This document shows, piece after piece, positions 9,401 through 24,400 of a DNA stretch of 64,000 bases. The number at the start of each line of letters is the position of its first letter. Within the stretch, counting starts at the first letter, position 1. The position numbers and the translations under genes are program-made. The notes beneath the pieces are model-generated. The model had not been told where the DNA came from, searched no databases, and worked only from the letters and a program-made list of their open reading frames with translations. Source of the DNA: Tiliqua scincoides (Eukaryota > Chordata > Lepidosauria > Squamata > Scincidae); contig NC_089823.1 in the NCBI RefSeq assembly GCF_035046505.1, positions 224,834,604 to 224,898,603 on the forward strand, given 5' to 3'.

Positions 9401-12400
9401 CTGAAAACACATAGTATATCAGGTCAGTTAAGGGTACAACCACATGAGATACATGGTGGAAGATCATGATTAGATCTCCACTCACATCTTTTTAAAAGGG
9501 CAAAGGGAGCTCTGTGTGTGGGGATTTGGACTGGAATGAGGGCCCTGGGGGAGGACATGTTTAACTTTTTCACTGTGCCACTTTTCAGACCTGACTCCCT
9601 TTTCCATGTAGAAAAACAGCAGCTCTGGCAAGGGGTAATTCACTGGTACTAGAGGACACAACTATTAATTTAATTACAAACATATTATTAGTACCATGGT
9701 GTTACCAAAAAGGGCTGTTTTGTATAGGGGAATAATTACACTGCCCTTATTGGAAACTTCAGGACCATAGGCTGGATAACAAGATCGCGTAATGCAGAGT
9801 AATTCCCTTTTAGCTTAAGGTGGAGACTGAGAGAAAGATAACTTTTAATAAAAGATTATTTTTTTATTACAAAAGCACACAGGTAAACACAATGCACATG
9901 GAAAAAATGATGAGTCTTGGTCCTAGTACTTGCATCTAGTGTACCTAGCTTTATGGTGGTTGCATGTGAAAAGTATTTGGTGCATCCGAGGAAATTAGAA
10001 AGGGAATGGTTGTAGGGAAGGATTTTAGGGGTCCCTGGTCTGCCAAACCCAATCGCTAACAAAAGATGGGGAGAGGAGGGGGGGTGAAAGAAGGGAAAGA
10101 GTTCCAGATGCCATATATAGTTACCTGTCTTGTAGAGCAGTTGGATGGGGGGGGGAGAGTCCTGTGAGGAAGACCCTCTGACCCAACACAGCGTGTTGGT
10201 CCTTGGAAGGGGGAGCAGAGAGAGGAAGCATGTGGCAGTCCTCTCTTAAAAAGGATTTTTGCTGACCTAGAGCTGACCTGGATGTGCTTGCTTACTACAC
10301 ACAGTGGGGTACTTGGAATATGTCAAACATTGAAAGGATTATCAGCAAAAATTCAGCTGGGGGAACTTACACAATACAGTAACCCAGGAAAGCAGTTCAA
10401 ATTTGCATAGAGTACTTAAGCAGTGATTGAGTTAAAACAATACAATGAATAGAGGTGGAGGTTGTGTAGCTTGTGACGTGACCTGAATTTGGCCTGTGTG
10501 AGAAGTTTAATGTGTTTGCATAAACAGTGATTGGATTAGGAGACACTTTTGCATAAACAGTGATTGGGTTGAAACAATACAATGAATAGGAGACATTTAA
10601 ACAATGATTTACCATGCCAGACTTCTTGACCCTAGAGAGGTGGAGGTTGTCACCATGAGCTTGTGACTTTACCAGGGTTTTTGGAAAAGTGTGCTGGGAG
10701 AAGGGTGGCCTGTATGATCTTTTAGTAACATAACCAGATATAAAATCACAACTAAGGAAAAAGGGGCCTTTCACGTAACAATGGTGCTTAACAATACAAC
10801 ATAAGCAGATCCCTGCCCTGAGGAGTCTACAGTCCAAATTTCTACAGTGGAGAAGATGGCACAGGGAAGAGATGAAAACAAAAGGAAGTGTGAGTAATAG
10901 GAGGAATCTGCACAAGTTTAGTTACACATGCAGTACTTAGTTCTCACCCGCTATGGAAACTTAGTCTAAGATGTGCCAAAAGCTTCCATAAGATAAATGT
11001 TTTGAGGAGGGAAACAAGGGGAGAGAGGAAGATGGTGTGACTGCTGTACATTTAGGGTCAAATCCTATCCAATTTTCCAGTGCCTGCGTTGCTGTGCCAA
11101 TGGGGTGTGCACTGCATCCTGTGGTGGGGCAGCAGTCACAGAGACCTCTTCAAGGTATGGGAATATTTGTTCCCTTACTCCAGGGCTGCATTGCAGCTGC
11201 ACTGATGCTGGAAAGTTGGATAGCATTGGGCCCTTAGTCTTCTCCAAGAAGTACAGTACTACGGTATTTGCTTGTGTCTTGACACAACACATTTCCACTC
11301 AACATAGTAGCTGCTGCTTTTTGGAAAAATGCCAAGTGTGATGTCTGGATATGGAGACTTCCATCTGCCATTGGTAATCCCAAGCTCAAGGCAAATAATC
11401 AGCTCTGGGGAGACGGGGCTTGGATGGGGAGAGAAACCAGCACTTACCCCCACCTTTTCTGCAGCCGCCATCACCACAGGCTGTGAGAAACAGCAGGTTT
11501 GACCAAGCTCAGGCTAGAGCAGTGGATCTCAAACTTTTCCAGCTCATGCCTCCCCTGATCCTTGTAGCCATTGGCCACAGCTCCCCATTACAACACCTCA
11601 CTTCAGTTACCCCCAAAATGGGGGTGAAGGGGTTATAATTATACACTAGAAACAAGGCTGCCAGCACTCTGAGGCTGTAATCCTAACCACACTTATCTGA
11701 GAGTAAGCCCCATTGAACAATATAAGACTTACTTCTGAGTAGACCTGGTTAGGATTGTGTCCTGAGTGTGTTAGCAGCACACCTGGAGGATTTTGGAAAG
11801 GGAGGGGGGGGAAGTGATGAATTTGCTGGGGGAGGGGAAGACTTTGTTTTGTGTGTATCTGCTAATTGCAAACTGATGCAAACTGAGACAGAGACTGTTT
11901 GGCTGGAATCCTAACCCCACTTTCCTGGGAGTAAGTTCCATTGAACACAATAGGACTTACTTCTGAGTAGACCTAGCTAGGATTGTGCCTTTTGTCCTAC
12001 AATAGCAGCCAAAAGAGTACCCCACCCCCCAAAGGAGGCAGGAGGAAAAAGGGGGATGGCTAAAAAGGAATGGGGATTTTTATTTTTAATCCATTTTTGG
12101 GGACAACCATCAAGAGTGGCTTTTTTTCTTTTTTGAAGGGGGAGGAAAAAGAAAGGTGAAGATCTTGGGTTAAGCTGACACAGACCCCAAGCCTATGTAG
12201 GTCTACTCAGAAGTAAGCCCCATTTGAGTCAATGGGGCTTACTCCCAGGAAAGTGCGGAAAGGATTGCAGCCACATACAGCAAGATTACAACTCACCCCA
12301 AAGTAGATGGGGGATGCTCACACACATGCACCCAACATGCAGATACCACTCTTGTTCCCCCCCCCCCCAGGCAAGATGGAGAGATGCAGGCTGGGCATTT

Positions 12401-15400
12401 GGACACCCCCCACTAGAAGCAGGCTGGCTCCTTCCTTCCTAAGCAGAGGAAAGCGCTGCACTGCCTGTACTTACTTTAAAGCCTACCAGAAACGAGCCCT
12501 GAGCTGATGAGATGCAGCACCACCGCACTCTTCTCTCCTCCAGCCTTGGCCAATCTCAGGATGCCCGGGGCAAGGGGCACACTGGGAAATGTAGTCCTTG
12601 GGGCAAGGTTGCACATGGAGAGAGCTCCATGATAAGATGCACCTCTGCCTGCCCAGCCAGCCTTCTCTCCCACCTCCTCCCACCATGCTTCACACTGCCC
12701 CACCCACCTCGTTCTCAGAAAAGCAGCACATCAGGAGGCAGCATGTGCAGCTGAGCAGAGCTCAGCAGCAGAGCACCTGCTGGACACCTCTCTCCCTGAG
12801 ATGCCTGGTGACGCCCCTGGAGGCTAGCCACTCCTCACTAGGGAGGCGGGACGCACAGATTGAATACCTCAGGGCTAGAGGAAGGCTGGTAGCAATACTG
12901 GTCCACCTCTGCAATAGTGATTTTTGACATGCAAGGACATTTAGAAAGGAAGGCATACCACACAGGTTGCGTCATTGATTTTGTTTCCCCAGATGTAGAT
13001 ATAGGAAAGAACTGGGTTTGTACGCATTGACTCTGCAAGGGTCACCAATCCTTCCCCAGTTATATTGTTGCTTGTGACAGCTAATCTGAGAAACATAAGG
13101 GAACAAACCAGACAGTAAGGTCATCCAGCAGAGTCGGTCAGTCTAGCAATCTCATACTGCTTGAAAACATGTTCATACAAGAGCCACCACCTCTGTGGCA
13201 GTTCTACTTCTTTGCCCCACCTGCCAACCCAGGAGAAAGAAGTTATGCCCCCCGCCCCACGCCACCTGAGAGTAATGCTTCATGCATTTGACTTCAGTGC
13301 CAGAAATCTGTTAGGCTTTAAGGTGCCACAATGACCCCTTCCTGTTTTAACTTGAATTATAGAAATCTTTTGCTAAAGCTGAGTTGCAGGAAGTAATGGT
13401 TACTTAACAAATTTTATTTTAAACTTAATTGGGTGCTTTTTTCTTTCCCTTAAATTTTCATTTTGTTTTTTTTTATCATCAACTCAGGTTGAAAGAGCAA
13501 ATAAAGATTGGTAATGAAAAAAAGATTGCCACAATCCCAAGTCTTGAGATACCTATGGGGGTCTGGATGCAAAGTAAATGACCAACCACCAAGAAATTAT
13601 TTTGGCATCTGGGTGCACACTGGAGTTGTTTACCCAACTAGTCTTCACACACTGATTCAACTTGTGTTAACAAAAAATGCACATACCTGAAAAGAATATG
13701 ACACAATGCAGCATCTGAAATCTCATCCTCTTTCACATTAGGGGGTACCAGCACATGTCATTTGGGTGGCAATGTTAACCGAGTAATAGAAGCGGTATGT
13801 GATCCATGAGATGCCTCCCCAAATCCTTTGCAATATCACAAAGGATGCTAAGGCACCACCCTTACATTGCATGCAACTGCTCCAGCATTTTGTGGCCGCA
13901 GCAAGTTCCATGGACCTGGTCTGCAAGTCTCTGTGATGCTTGTCTTCACTATTTTGACCCAAAGCATATGTCAGTTTGTTTCATACATTCAGTGCTGCCA
14001 TGCTCACATCACTGCCTGCTATTCCAGTAAACATATAACTGTATTATAGAAGTTAAGAATACCCTCAATGTGGCAGAAAGGAAGGATATACATTTCTTAT
14101 ACAAATACATGAATTCTATATTTATACTAACGCTTGAAGGGTTCGGTTCTGTGTAGTAAGTGCCTCACTAAGATAGAAAGCGCCATCGTCTTCTATCCTG
14201 TTGAAATTCAGATCCAGGATTTCCAGGGTGTTATTCCGTTTTAACAGCTGTCCCAAAAATTTGACACCATCTCGAGTAATTTTGTTACTGAAAAAAGATG
14301 TGCATACATATATATTTTTCAATAGTGAGAGGCATTATAGTAAGAATGTGCTCTTATTTCATAAGCAATCAGCATTACCAAAAAAATTCTCCTAAGATAT
14401 AGGAAGCCCTTTGAGACAATAAAGAAGAACAAGTGCTTTAAAACACAGATAAGGGCCTGCTGAGATCCTGGGAGATGCAGAGCAATCAGGTCCGCTATTG
14501 TCCAGTCACTGCCTGGTAGGTGCTGGCGCACCAGCGCCATAAAGGAGCTCCCTCCCCTGGTCCTGCAAACCCAGCCCTTGCTGCCCAGACCCTGCAGGAC
14601 ACTTCCCTGCAGAGGCATAAGGCACCGCTCCTGCACCCAGGACAGTGACATCACAATGTCACGTGCATCATGACATCACTTTTGAGTTTTCCCCGGAAGG
14701 GGTGGGCACTTGCTGTGGTGGCTTCACGCCCCACTGTTCCTTCTCCTGTGGAGGCTCCCCTTTAAGGGGAGCTTCCACTAAAGGAGGAACAGAGGGTGCA
14801 AAGCCGCCAGCACCTCCTCCATAGCTAGAATGGGCAGAAGGCCCCCCTCAGCTTAGTGCCTGGGGCACATGTCCCTCCGGCTCTGGTTCCCTGACTGGTT
14901 CTGGCCTCCTGCCCAGAACTCAATCCTTCCACACCACTTGGGACTGGCAATAAAAAATAGAGAGCAAGGGCTTAATATGAGAAATAAGATCTTAACTGCT
15001 TTTGTTTCAATGTGTCAGTCTCTGCTTCATAGTAAAAAAAAAAATGCAATATATATACTTTAAGCCCATCTCACCAGCTAAGGTCAAGATATCGCAGGGC
15101 GTGGTTTTCATATAACGCCTCACATAGTCGTTCAACACCAAAATTCTTCATTTCATGTTTACACATATGCAGTTCAATAAGAGTGTGGTTGATTTTCAAC
15201 ATGAGAGCCATGTGGACTGTGGTCTCTTCCTAAAGATCAATTTTATGAAATTACAACTTGAACATAACATGTTCTAGAGAGTCTGGGCATAGGCACCCAT
15301 ACGCATCACATATTCTGCACCTGCCTGTTTGATTTCCCACAAGTGTGGAACAGAAAGCAGGGCCTCTGATGCTGACTTTAAGCGCCGGCAGGCTCATGTG

Positions 15401-18400
15401 GGTACAGGCAGTTTCGAAAGTACCCAGGTCCCAAACTGTTTAGGGACAATGACTGAAAAGGACAGAGAGTTGGATGGACAATAAAGACTCACCATACTCT
15501 TCCATTATTCTGATTGGGTTGTATCCCATGGGAATCTTGCATGAACAGAAGGCACTTCCATTTGCACAAGAGGGAGGCAATTTTTGCAGGTATCCCCTAC
15601 CTCAAGAATCCTTTAGGCTTCATCCTATCCTGCTCCATAAGGTCCCCTATTAGGAATGGGATTTGGGGGGGCTGCTGAGAAGTTCCAATAAGGAAACTCC
15701 TTCCATATGTGCATTACAGTACAACCCACCCAACCTTCCTTTTATGTTTTTTCAGCATTTCAGGCTTTCATGTCTTACGGGCAGGAGGTCTGGTTTAGAG
15801 GGTAGAACCGCCATTAAGCCCAATAATAACATCCGAAGGGTGCCCGTTCAAGATCACCGGAAGTCTCCGTGAGTGGCAAGACTTCAAGAAGTGACTGACA
15901 AGCTGAGCTGAGCTATTCCAGCTGCTCTTCAGTGTGAGAGAAGAAGCCATGTCTGCTGCCCGTCAGTGAGAGCAAAGCTCCTGTTTCTCAGTCAGTGAGG
16001 AAGGCAACCAAAGTCAGAATTGATACTAAACTGAAAGAACCACCTGGAACGTTGCTTGTTCTTGAAAGATTAGAAATTTTTGTTATTGTACAAACCCCAT
16101 CAAAGCTTTAGAGAAAGCCTTCCTATGTGACCTGCCTTGAATTAAAGTCAAAGAAGTGATCCAATGACCAAGAAAGGCAGTATACAACTACCAGTTACTT
16201 AGTATTTCATTTTTTATACCTCCCTAGGCTCTTTTTTTTCAGCATTCTATGCTTCCATGTCTCATGTCAAGTAAGACTACCCAGGGTGCTTACCTCCTGG
16301 CTGTACAGTATTGGCCGGTTTAGATTTATGGCTTTGATAACGTCATTATGATTCAGAACTGTTGCCACTGCTATTAGACTCTGCGTCCCCTGAAAATAAA
16401 GACAAAGGGCACGATCCCAAAAAAATCAGGCTCACTTAAGTTCCACTAAGAAAGCTCTCTGCCAAAGAAGTTAACTACCAATCATCTTAGTAATTTGAAC
16501 AGTTATGTTTCCCATATGAACCAATTCCCAAATACGTACAGACCTGAACTCAAACAAATTTAGTCACAGGTGTATCCAAATCAGAACCAAACCCTAAAAT
16601 ATAATGGGTTGACTCTCTAGTCTCAAGATGGGTCACAAAGGTTTTTTTAAAAACTAATTTCAGAAGCAGCCTATACAAGCAGTATTTATCTCACAGAGCT
16701 ATCACTGGGGTTTTTGTTCAGACATTATATTTGGAGGCCGGGATTTCTAGCACAGGAATGCCTTTACCCAGGATAAATTCAAATCAACTGGAGACCCAGA
16801 GCTAAAGATGTAGCTGGTTATTTCAAATCAAAACAAAAATGTCAGCATTCCTTATTTCTGCAGGTCCTAGACATGTGCAATTATAATAATATAATAATAA
16901 TATACAGTATTTATATACCGCCTTTCTTGGTCTTTATTCAAGACTTTAATCAAGGCGGTTTACACAGGCAGGCTTATTAAATCCACGCAGGGATTTTTAC
17001 AAATTGAAAGAAGGTTCTCTCTTTCAAGAACCACCACATTCAAGATGTTACACTCCGATCTGGTTTAACATTCTGGCCTCCATCCTCCCACGCTCCGAGC
17101 AGATGGAACAGCTCAGCTGCAGCTTGCCAGCTGCTTCAAGGTCGCACGGTGCCGGTGGCCTCGAACTGGCGACCTTGTGGATGTTAATCTTCAGGCAAAT
17201 GGAGGCTCTACCCTCTAGACCAGACCTCCTGCCCAATTTCTCTCTCTCTCTCTCTCTCTCCTGCCTCCAAATTTTGCTACTCCTCTCTGATCACCACAAC
17301 TAGACTTCTTGCCCTGCCCCATTCTTCTAGATCAGCGATTCCCAAACTTTTTCGACTAGTGGCTCCCCCTTGACCTACTGGGCAATTGGTCACAGCTCCC
17401 CATTAGAACTACAAACCTATATGTGATACCCAGACTGTGGATGGGGACCCACTGATGGTTTGTGACCTGATTTTTGGTGGGTTGCAGAGGTCTGGGCAGA
17501 GCCTCCAATGTAAACACAGGTAATGGCAGGATCAGATTACTAATTTCCTCAAGCTCTGAGGCTTTTCAAAAACCAGATAGTTGCTAATTGCCTGCAAAGA
17601 GCTCAACTCTTGGGGTTTGCAAGCATGTGTCAATTTAGGGAGGTAAATATATCTTAGTTGATGCCCACTAACAAAGAATGCCAAAAAAACCAAGAAAATT
17701 TTTTTTTATTTTGTTTTATTTTAATTTTTTTTTGGGGGGGGGGGAAGAAATGTAGGAAAGGAAAGAAAGCATTCATTAAAGGTCAATAGGACTGCTTCAT
17801 TATGAGAATTAGATTGAGTTTCTGTAAATAAACAAATAAAAATATTGCTACTTATAAGTAAATATATTATTTCTTTTTAGATCTCTTTTTTTCAGTCTCA
17901 TAAACCTAGGTGGGTCCCAATAAGAGTGTCCTTTTAAAAAGTGGGCCCTGATGCTAAAAAGTTTGGGAACCACTGCTATACAGTGTATAGGGCAGTAGGT
18001 TTCTTTACAAGGATCCTGCAGCCCCCTGGTTGATTTTCATGGCTCCCCAGGAAGCCATGGTTCACAGTTTGGGAACCACTGTTCCAGATCATTCCCTCCT
18101 CCTGTCTTAGGGTCCAATCCTATCCAACTTTCCAGTACTTATGCAGCTGTGCCAACAGGATGTGCACTGCATCCTGTGGAGGCAGTCATGGAGGCTTCGT
18201 CAAGGTAAGGGAACATTTGTTCCCTTAGGGCTGCATTGCAGCTGCATCAGAGCTGGACAGGATTGGGCACTCAGTCTCCAGCCTCTTCTTTCCATCACTG
18301 CTTAGCAACCTCTCACTTCTAGAACTGAAGCCAGGCTGCGAGACACCCCCCCCCCCCCTCAGAATGTCTTATAAGGACAAAAAAATGTCACTTTCAGTTT

Positions 18401-21400
18401 CCCTCTGGAAACCAAAAGTTGCTATTTTTTGGCAAAAGGGGTGAAAACCACGGGCTTTTCTATGGTTTTCTGTATCAGCGGGAGGGTTCAAGAACGGATC
18501 TCCCACAGATAAGGAGGGCCCACCTGTAGTCTGCCATATTTTAAAAGTATAAAATACTAAAATACCCAAGTATAATTGGCTATGAGATATAACTTCATGA
18601 ATGGTCTGTTTGCCTATACCAATTTTAATATGCTATCTGTTGAAAATAAGGTAGAATTCTCTCCTTGCAAGGTTTTGGAAAAAATATCACTTCACTGTAA
18701 CTTTGGAAATGTAGAATTTGGACTATTTTAATGCCCAAATTGATTTTCTTCAAACATATTTGGGATGGAACAACAAGCTACTTTAAAGATTTCTGAATCA
18801 GTGAAGCCCATTCATTTACTACTGGTATAAGATGTCAGTACAGAAGGATGAAGAATTATTGACTTTGATTTTATCTGTTAATGCCATTATAATGCTGTTG
18901 TACAAATCAATGGTAAGGCCACACCTGGAGTATTGTGTCCAGTTCTGGTCGCCGCATCTCAAAAAAGACATAGTGGAAATGGAAAAGGTGCAAAAGAGAG
19001 TGACCAAGATGATTACGGGACCGGGGCACCTTCCTTATGAGGAAAGGCTACGGCGTTTCGGCCTCTTCAGCCTAGAAAAGAGACGCCTGAGGGGGGACAT
19101 GATTGAGACATACAAAATTATGCAGGGGATGGACAGAGTGGATAGAGAGATGCTCTTTCACATAACACCAGAACCAGGGGACATCCACTAAAATTGAGTG
19201 TTGGTAGAGTTAGAACAGACAAAAGAAAATATTTCTTTAATCAGCATGTGGTTGGTCTGTGGAACTCCTTGCCACAGGATGTGGTGACAGCATCTGGTCT
19301 GGATGCCTTTAAAAGGGGATTGGACAAGTTTCTGGAGGAAAAATCCATTACGGGTTACAAGCCATGATGTGCGTGGGCAACCTCCTGATTTTAGAAATGG
19401 GCTATGTCAGAATGCCAGATGCAAGGGAGAGCACCAGGATGAGGGCTCTTGTTATCTGGTGTGCTCCCTGGGGCATTTGGTGGGCCGCTGTGAGATACAG
19501 GAAGCTGGGCCTATGGCCTGATCCAGTAGGGCTGTTCTTATGTTAAGACTGTTTTTGACTGAATGTTTATATCCGTTCCCATATGTATATATAGCACATT
19601 CCTTTTCTTATCCTTTTAAAAATGTGTAATAAAATAATTTTTCTTAAAAGCATTGGAATCCCATCATTACTGAAATCCCAGTGTTAGGAATTATGTACTT
19701 GTATGTCTCTATAGTTATGATATTCTTATTACCTTATAATTCATACTTTTGATGAAGTAACAGTTATTGTTCTTTGATTTTACTTACCAGATCACAGTCA
19801 CCAACATCTAACTTCTGTAATGTTGAATTAATCTGCATCATGGCTGCGAAGTACATTCCTCCTTTGTTGCCTATCTTGTTGCCAGTCATTCTTAGGTGAA
19901 TCAGAGCTTCATTCCTCTAGGCATGAAATGTCAATATGTTTTATTGCAACATGCTAATCTGTGAAGTAGTATACCTTGCTATGGATTTACAAACTCATTG
20001 GCAGCAACTGTTACCCTGCACATGCCCCATCTCATCTGATCTTGGAAGCTAAGCAGGGTCAGGCCTGGTTAGTACTTGGATGGAAGACCGCCTGGGAATA
20101 CTGGGTGCTGTAGGCTTATACCATAGTCTTTCGAGACTGAAGGTTGCCAACCATTAAACATAGGATATCCCCTAGAATAGCAGTTTCCAAACTCCTCAGG
20201 AATTTGGGAACCAGGGTAAGTTGTTGTGGGGGAGGAGAAAAAGGCAGCGAAGCAATCCCCAGGATTGTGCCACTGCCAGGACTGAATGGTGTGTTTTTTT
20301 TTAAACTACCTTCTGCAGTGCTGGCCACTTGGCATGTGAGTAGCCCTGCGGAGTGATTGGAATAATGATTGCTATATAGCGCTTGGAAAACTAGCTATCA
20401 GAAGTCACTTCTAGTTCTTGATCATGAAACTGGAAGTTGTTTCCAATCGTTATTTTTGGACTGCAGCTTTTCTCAGTTCCATGCCTCTTCTTTCTTAGGT
20501 CCCTATTTCTTTCAATCCTTTTTCCCTAAGCATTTCTATCTGCCCTTCTTGAAGATCAGCTCATCCAATAGCTAACAGAGATTCTACTGCTTGCTCCATC
20601 CCTCTGTGTGGCATAAGGGTAGCTTGGCCAATTGCTTCTAGGTCCTTTATCACCACCAAAAAAAACTGCTTAATGGCTTACAATATAGACTTCATTAAGT
20701 GCACTTAATTCAACGTTGAACTGGGTTAAGCTTAGTAGTCTTGGATAACAATGTTATTAATATGTCCCACAGAAATCAACAGGATTTAGGCCCCAATTTT
20801 AATCCTATTAAATGTTTAAAATAAAATAAATAAGAACATAAGAACAGCCCCACTGGATCAGGCCATAGGTCCATCTAGTCCAGCTTCCTGTATCTCACAG
20901 CTGCCCCACCAAATGCCCCAGGGAGCACACCTGATAGCAAGAGACCTGCAAACTGGTGCCCTCCCTTGCATCTGACATAGCCCATTTCTAAAATCAGGAG
21001 GTGGCACATACACATCATGGCTTGTAACCCGTAATGGATTTTTCCTCCAGAAACTTGTCCAATCCCCCTTTAAAGGCATCCAGGCCAGATGCCGTCACCA
21101 CGTCCTGTGGCAAAGAGTTCCACAGACCAGCCACATGCTGAGTAAAGAAATATTTTCTTTTGTCTTTCCTAACTCTCCCAACACTCAATTTTAGTGGTTG
21201 TCCTCTGGTTCTGGTGTTATGTGAGAGTGTAAAGAGCATCTCTCTAGCCACTTTATCCTTCCCATGCATAATTTTATATGTCTCAATCATGTCCCCCCTC
21301 AGGCGTCTCTTTTCTAGACTGAAGAGGCCCAAACGCCGTAGCCTTGCCTCATAAGGAAGGTGCCCCAGCCCAGCAATCATCTTAGTCGCTCTCTTTTGCA

Positions 21401-24400
21401 CCTTTTCCATTTCCACTATGTCCTTTTTGAGATGTGGCAACCAAAACTGGACACAATACTCCAGGTGTGGCCTTACCATTGATTTGTACAACGGCATTAT
21501 AGTAGCTGTTTTGTTCTCAATACCTTTTCTAATGATCCCAGGCATAGAATTGGCCTTCTTTACTGCCACCGCACGTTGGGTGGACCCTTTCATCAACTTG
21601 TCCACCACCACCCCAAGATCTCTCTCCTGAGCTGTCTGTGACAGATCAGAACCCATTAGCCTATATGTGAAGTTTTGATTTTTTGCCCCAATGTGCATGA
21701 CTTTACACTTACATTGAAACACATCTGCCATTTTGCTGCCCATTCTGCCAGTTTGGAGAGATCCTTCTGGAGCTCCTCACAATCACTTCTGGTCTTCACC
21801 ACTCGGAAAAGTTTGGTGTCATCTGCAAACTTAGCCACTTCACTGCTCAACCCTGTCTCCAGGTCATTTATGAAGAGGTTGAAGAGCACCGATCCCGGGA
21901 CAGATCCTTGGGGCACACCGCTTTTCACCTCTCTCCATTGTGAAAATTGCCCATTGACACCCACTCTGTTTCCTGGTCTTCAACCAGGTCTCAATCCAGG
22001 AGAGGACCTGCCCTCTAATTCCCTGAGTGTGGAGCTTTTTCAGTAGCCTTTGGTGAGGGACCGTGTCGAACACCTTCTGAAAGTCCAGATATATAATGTC
22101 TACGGGTTCTCCCACATCCACATGCCTGTTGACCTTTTCAAAGAATTCTAAAAGGTTTGTGAGGCAAGACTTCCCCTTACAGAAGCCATGCTGATTCTCC
22201 CTCAGCAAGGCTTTTTTGTCTATGTGTTTTGAGATTCTAATAACCCTCTTTCACCCCATATTAAGGCCTTCATCCTTTTGGCTGAGCTATTGAGAAATTG
22301 CTAACTCTCTAAAAGGGTAATTAGAGACTGGAAGTTAGTAGAGTTTCTCTCAAGTGTTCAGATCTCCTCAATATATAACATCTACACTACGTACTTTTTA
22401 TCCCAGTAGATGCTGACAGTTACTGATTTGTTACTGTATTTTCTGGGTTGTTTTTTTCAGAGAAGTTGGAATATCAAGACATCCATATAATCTAGTTCAG
22501 GACTAGCCAACCTTTCAATTTTAGGGCTCCTGGACCTTTAATTATTGTGTAGAGGAGGGCATTGTGCAGAGGATGAAATTCTCACAAGCTGCACCTGCTG
22601 AAATTCCTGCTTCTACGCAATTGTTAAAGGTCCAGGAGACCTAAAGTTGAATGGCTGGCCACCCCCTGATAAGCTAGACCAGGAGTGGCCAACCATTCAC
22701 CTTTAAGGCTCCTGAACCTTTAACAATTATGTAGAAATGGAAATTTCAGCAGGTGCATCTTGTAGACTGTGAGAATGTCAGGCTAAGGACTGCACAAAAG
22801 ATGTCAAAGACAGAGGGCTTTTTTTCTTTCAGTTCTTCAGCCTGCATCTACGTTCCCAGAGCCTGAACATTTTGATTCTTTCCTAGCCCTGAATGACAGC
22901 GTGAGCAATGGTTTCTCCTCCGACATTCTGTCTCCTCCTCTGCAAACGCCATAAAATACCTTTACAGTGCAAGCCTCTGCATGTCTACTCAGAAGTAGGT
23001 CACACTGTCTGCAATGGCACTTAGGAAAGTGTGTATAGGATTGCAATTTTATTCTCCATTTTTTATGCTTAAAGCACCTACCTCATTCAGTGCTGCTTAG
23101 GCACTTAGAAATAATATCATATATAACCCATAAAGAAACAAGTAACTGGGACACAATTTAACCAGATTAACTATTTGTAATTCCTATTGATTTCAAAAAT
23201 CCTATTGGCTGGATCATGCCCAAAGGTTGTCAGTACAACATGAATGCAGTAAAACTGAGTATAATGCAAATACAGTGCCTTTTCTTAAAGATCAGATTTG
23301 TGAACAACCAGCACTGAGTTAAAAAAAAAAAAGAAAAAAAGAACAGCAATGCAGCTCGTGCCTCACTGGGTTCATAATCAATACTTACATGCAGTGATTT
23401 AGCGATGAATTCTGCTCCAATAGTACCAATATCATTAAACATCAAGTTGAGGTAACGCAAGGTGTGATTATCCTAGAACACAGTGTTGTTGAGAGGGTTG
23501 TTAACGTGTGAATTTCTTACCTCCACCCCAAGATACCTGGAGTTGCCCTTCCATTTCCTTCCCCAAAGGGCACATGCACAGTTCTGTTCAGAAGGATTAT
23601 ATCCGGGATATTTTTTTTTTTGGACACCTGTTCCTTAAAGGTTTTGGGAACTTCTGAACTATGCAAAACTGAACTATGCTTCAGTCCACAGCACAGGGAG
23701 ATACTCACTTATTGAACAGATGGTTGACACAGTAGTTTTGATAGTCCAATCATCTGCTGGCAGGGAGTGGAAAGGAGGCCAGATTTAGTCCCACACCACC
23801 CAAAGAGGGAATGATGCTTTCAGAGCTACCAACGTCAGGCATGTGCAGATCCAATTCAGCACACATCACAATGGCACCCTCTGGTGCTGGATGGGTACAT
23901 CAACCAACCCTGTACATCCACCAACATGGAAGACAACCTGTATATATATATTGCCTTTATAGTGGGGGCGGGGGGGAGTAAGCATTCAGATAAAGATTTT
24001 GAACAGAAAAGTGACTGACAGGAAAGGGTTTGGTCCCATTTCAACAAAAAACGCATGCACACGCGCACATACACGGGGGAGAGAGGGAGAGAGAGAGAGA
24101 ACATAGCTACAAATCAGGACTTCCTAAATTCAGATCTTGCCTCTGCCAGTAATTCCCACTGGGTGCAATCCTAACCGGCACTTATGCCGGTATAGGAGCC
24201 CTGGGAGGGTTGTAAATGTGCCATAAAGCACATTTGTGCCTTCGTGGGAGGAAGCCGCGTTGGCCCATGTAGATGCACCTCCTAAGCAGCTTCCTCCTTG
24301 CCGCTTGTGCCAGCGCACCTGCACCGACACAAGCGGTGAAGGTAGGTGTGGGGGGAGGGAGGGGAGGAGGTGGGAGGGGGTGTTTCTGGGCAATTTGCAG

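Noticed and set aside
10397-10915. 172-codon minus-strand frame
   Set aside because: It contains near-repeated blocks, has no family pattern and lies in the unclassified duplicated repeat.
20000-20154. Candidate 5S rRNA gene or pseudogene cluster
   Set aside because: The 5S part is headed by foreign sequence and fused to a shared 35-base tail in all three copies, which fits a SINE, not a 5S gene.
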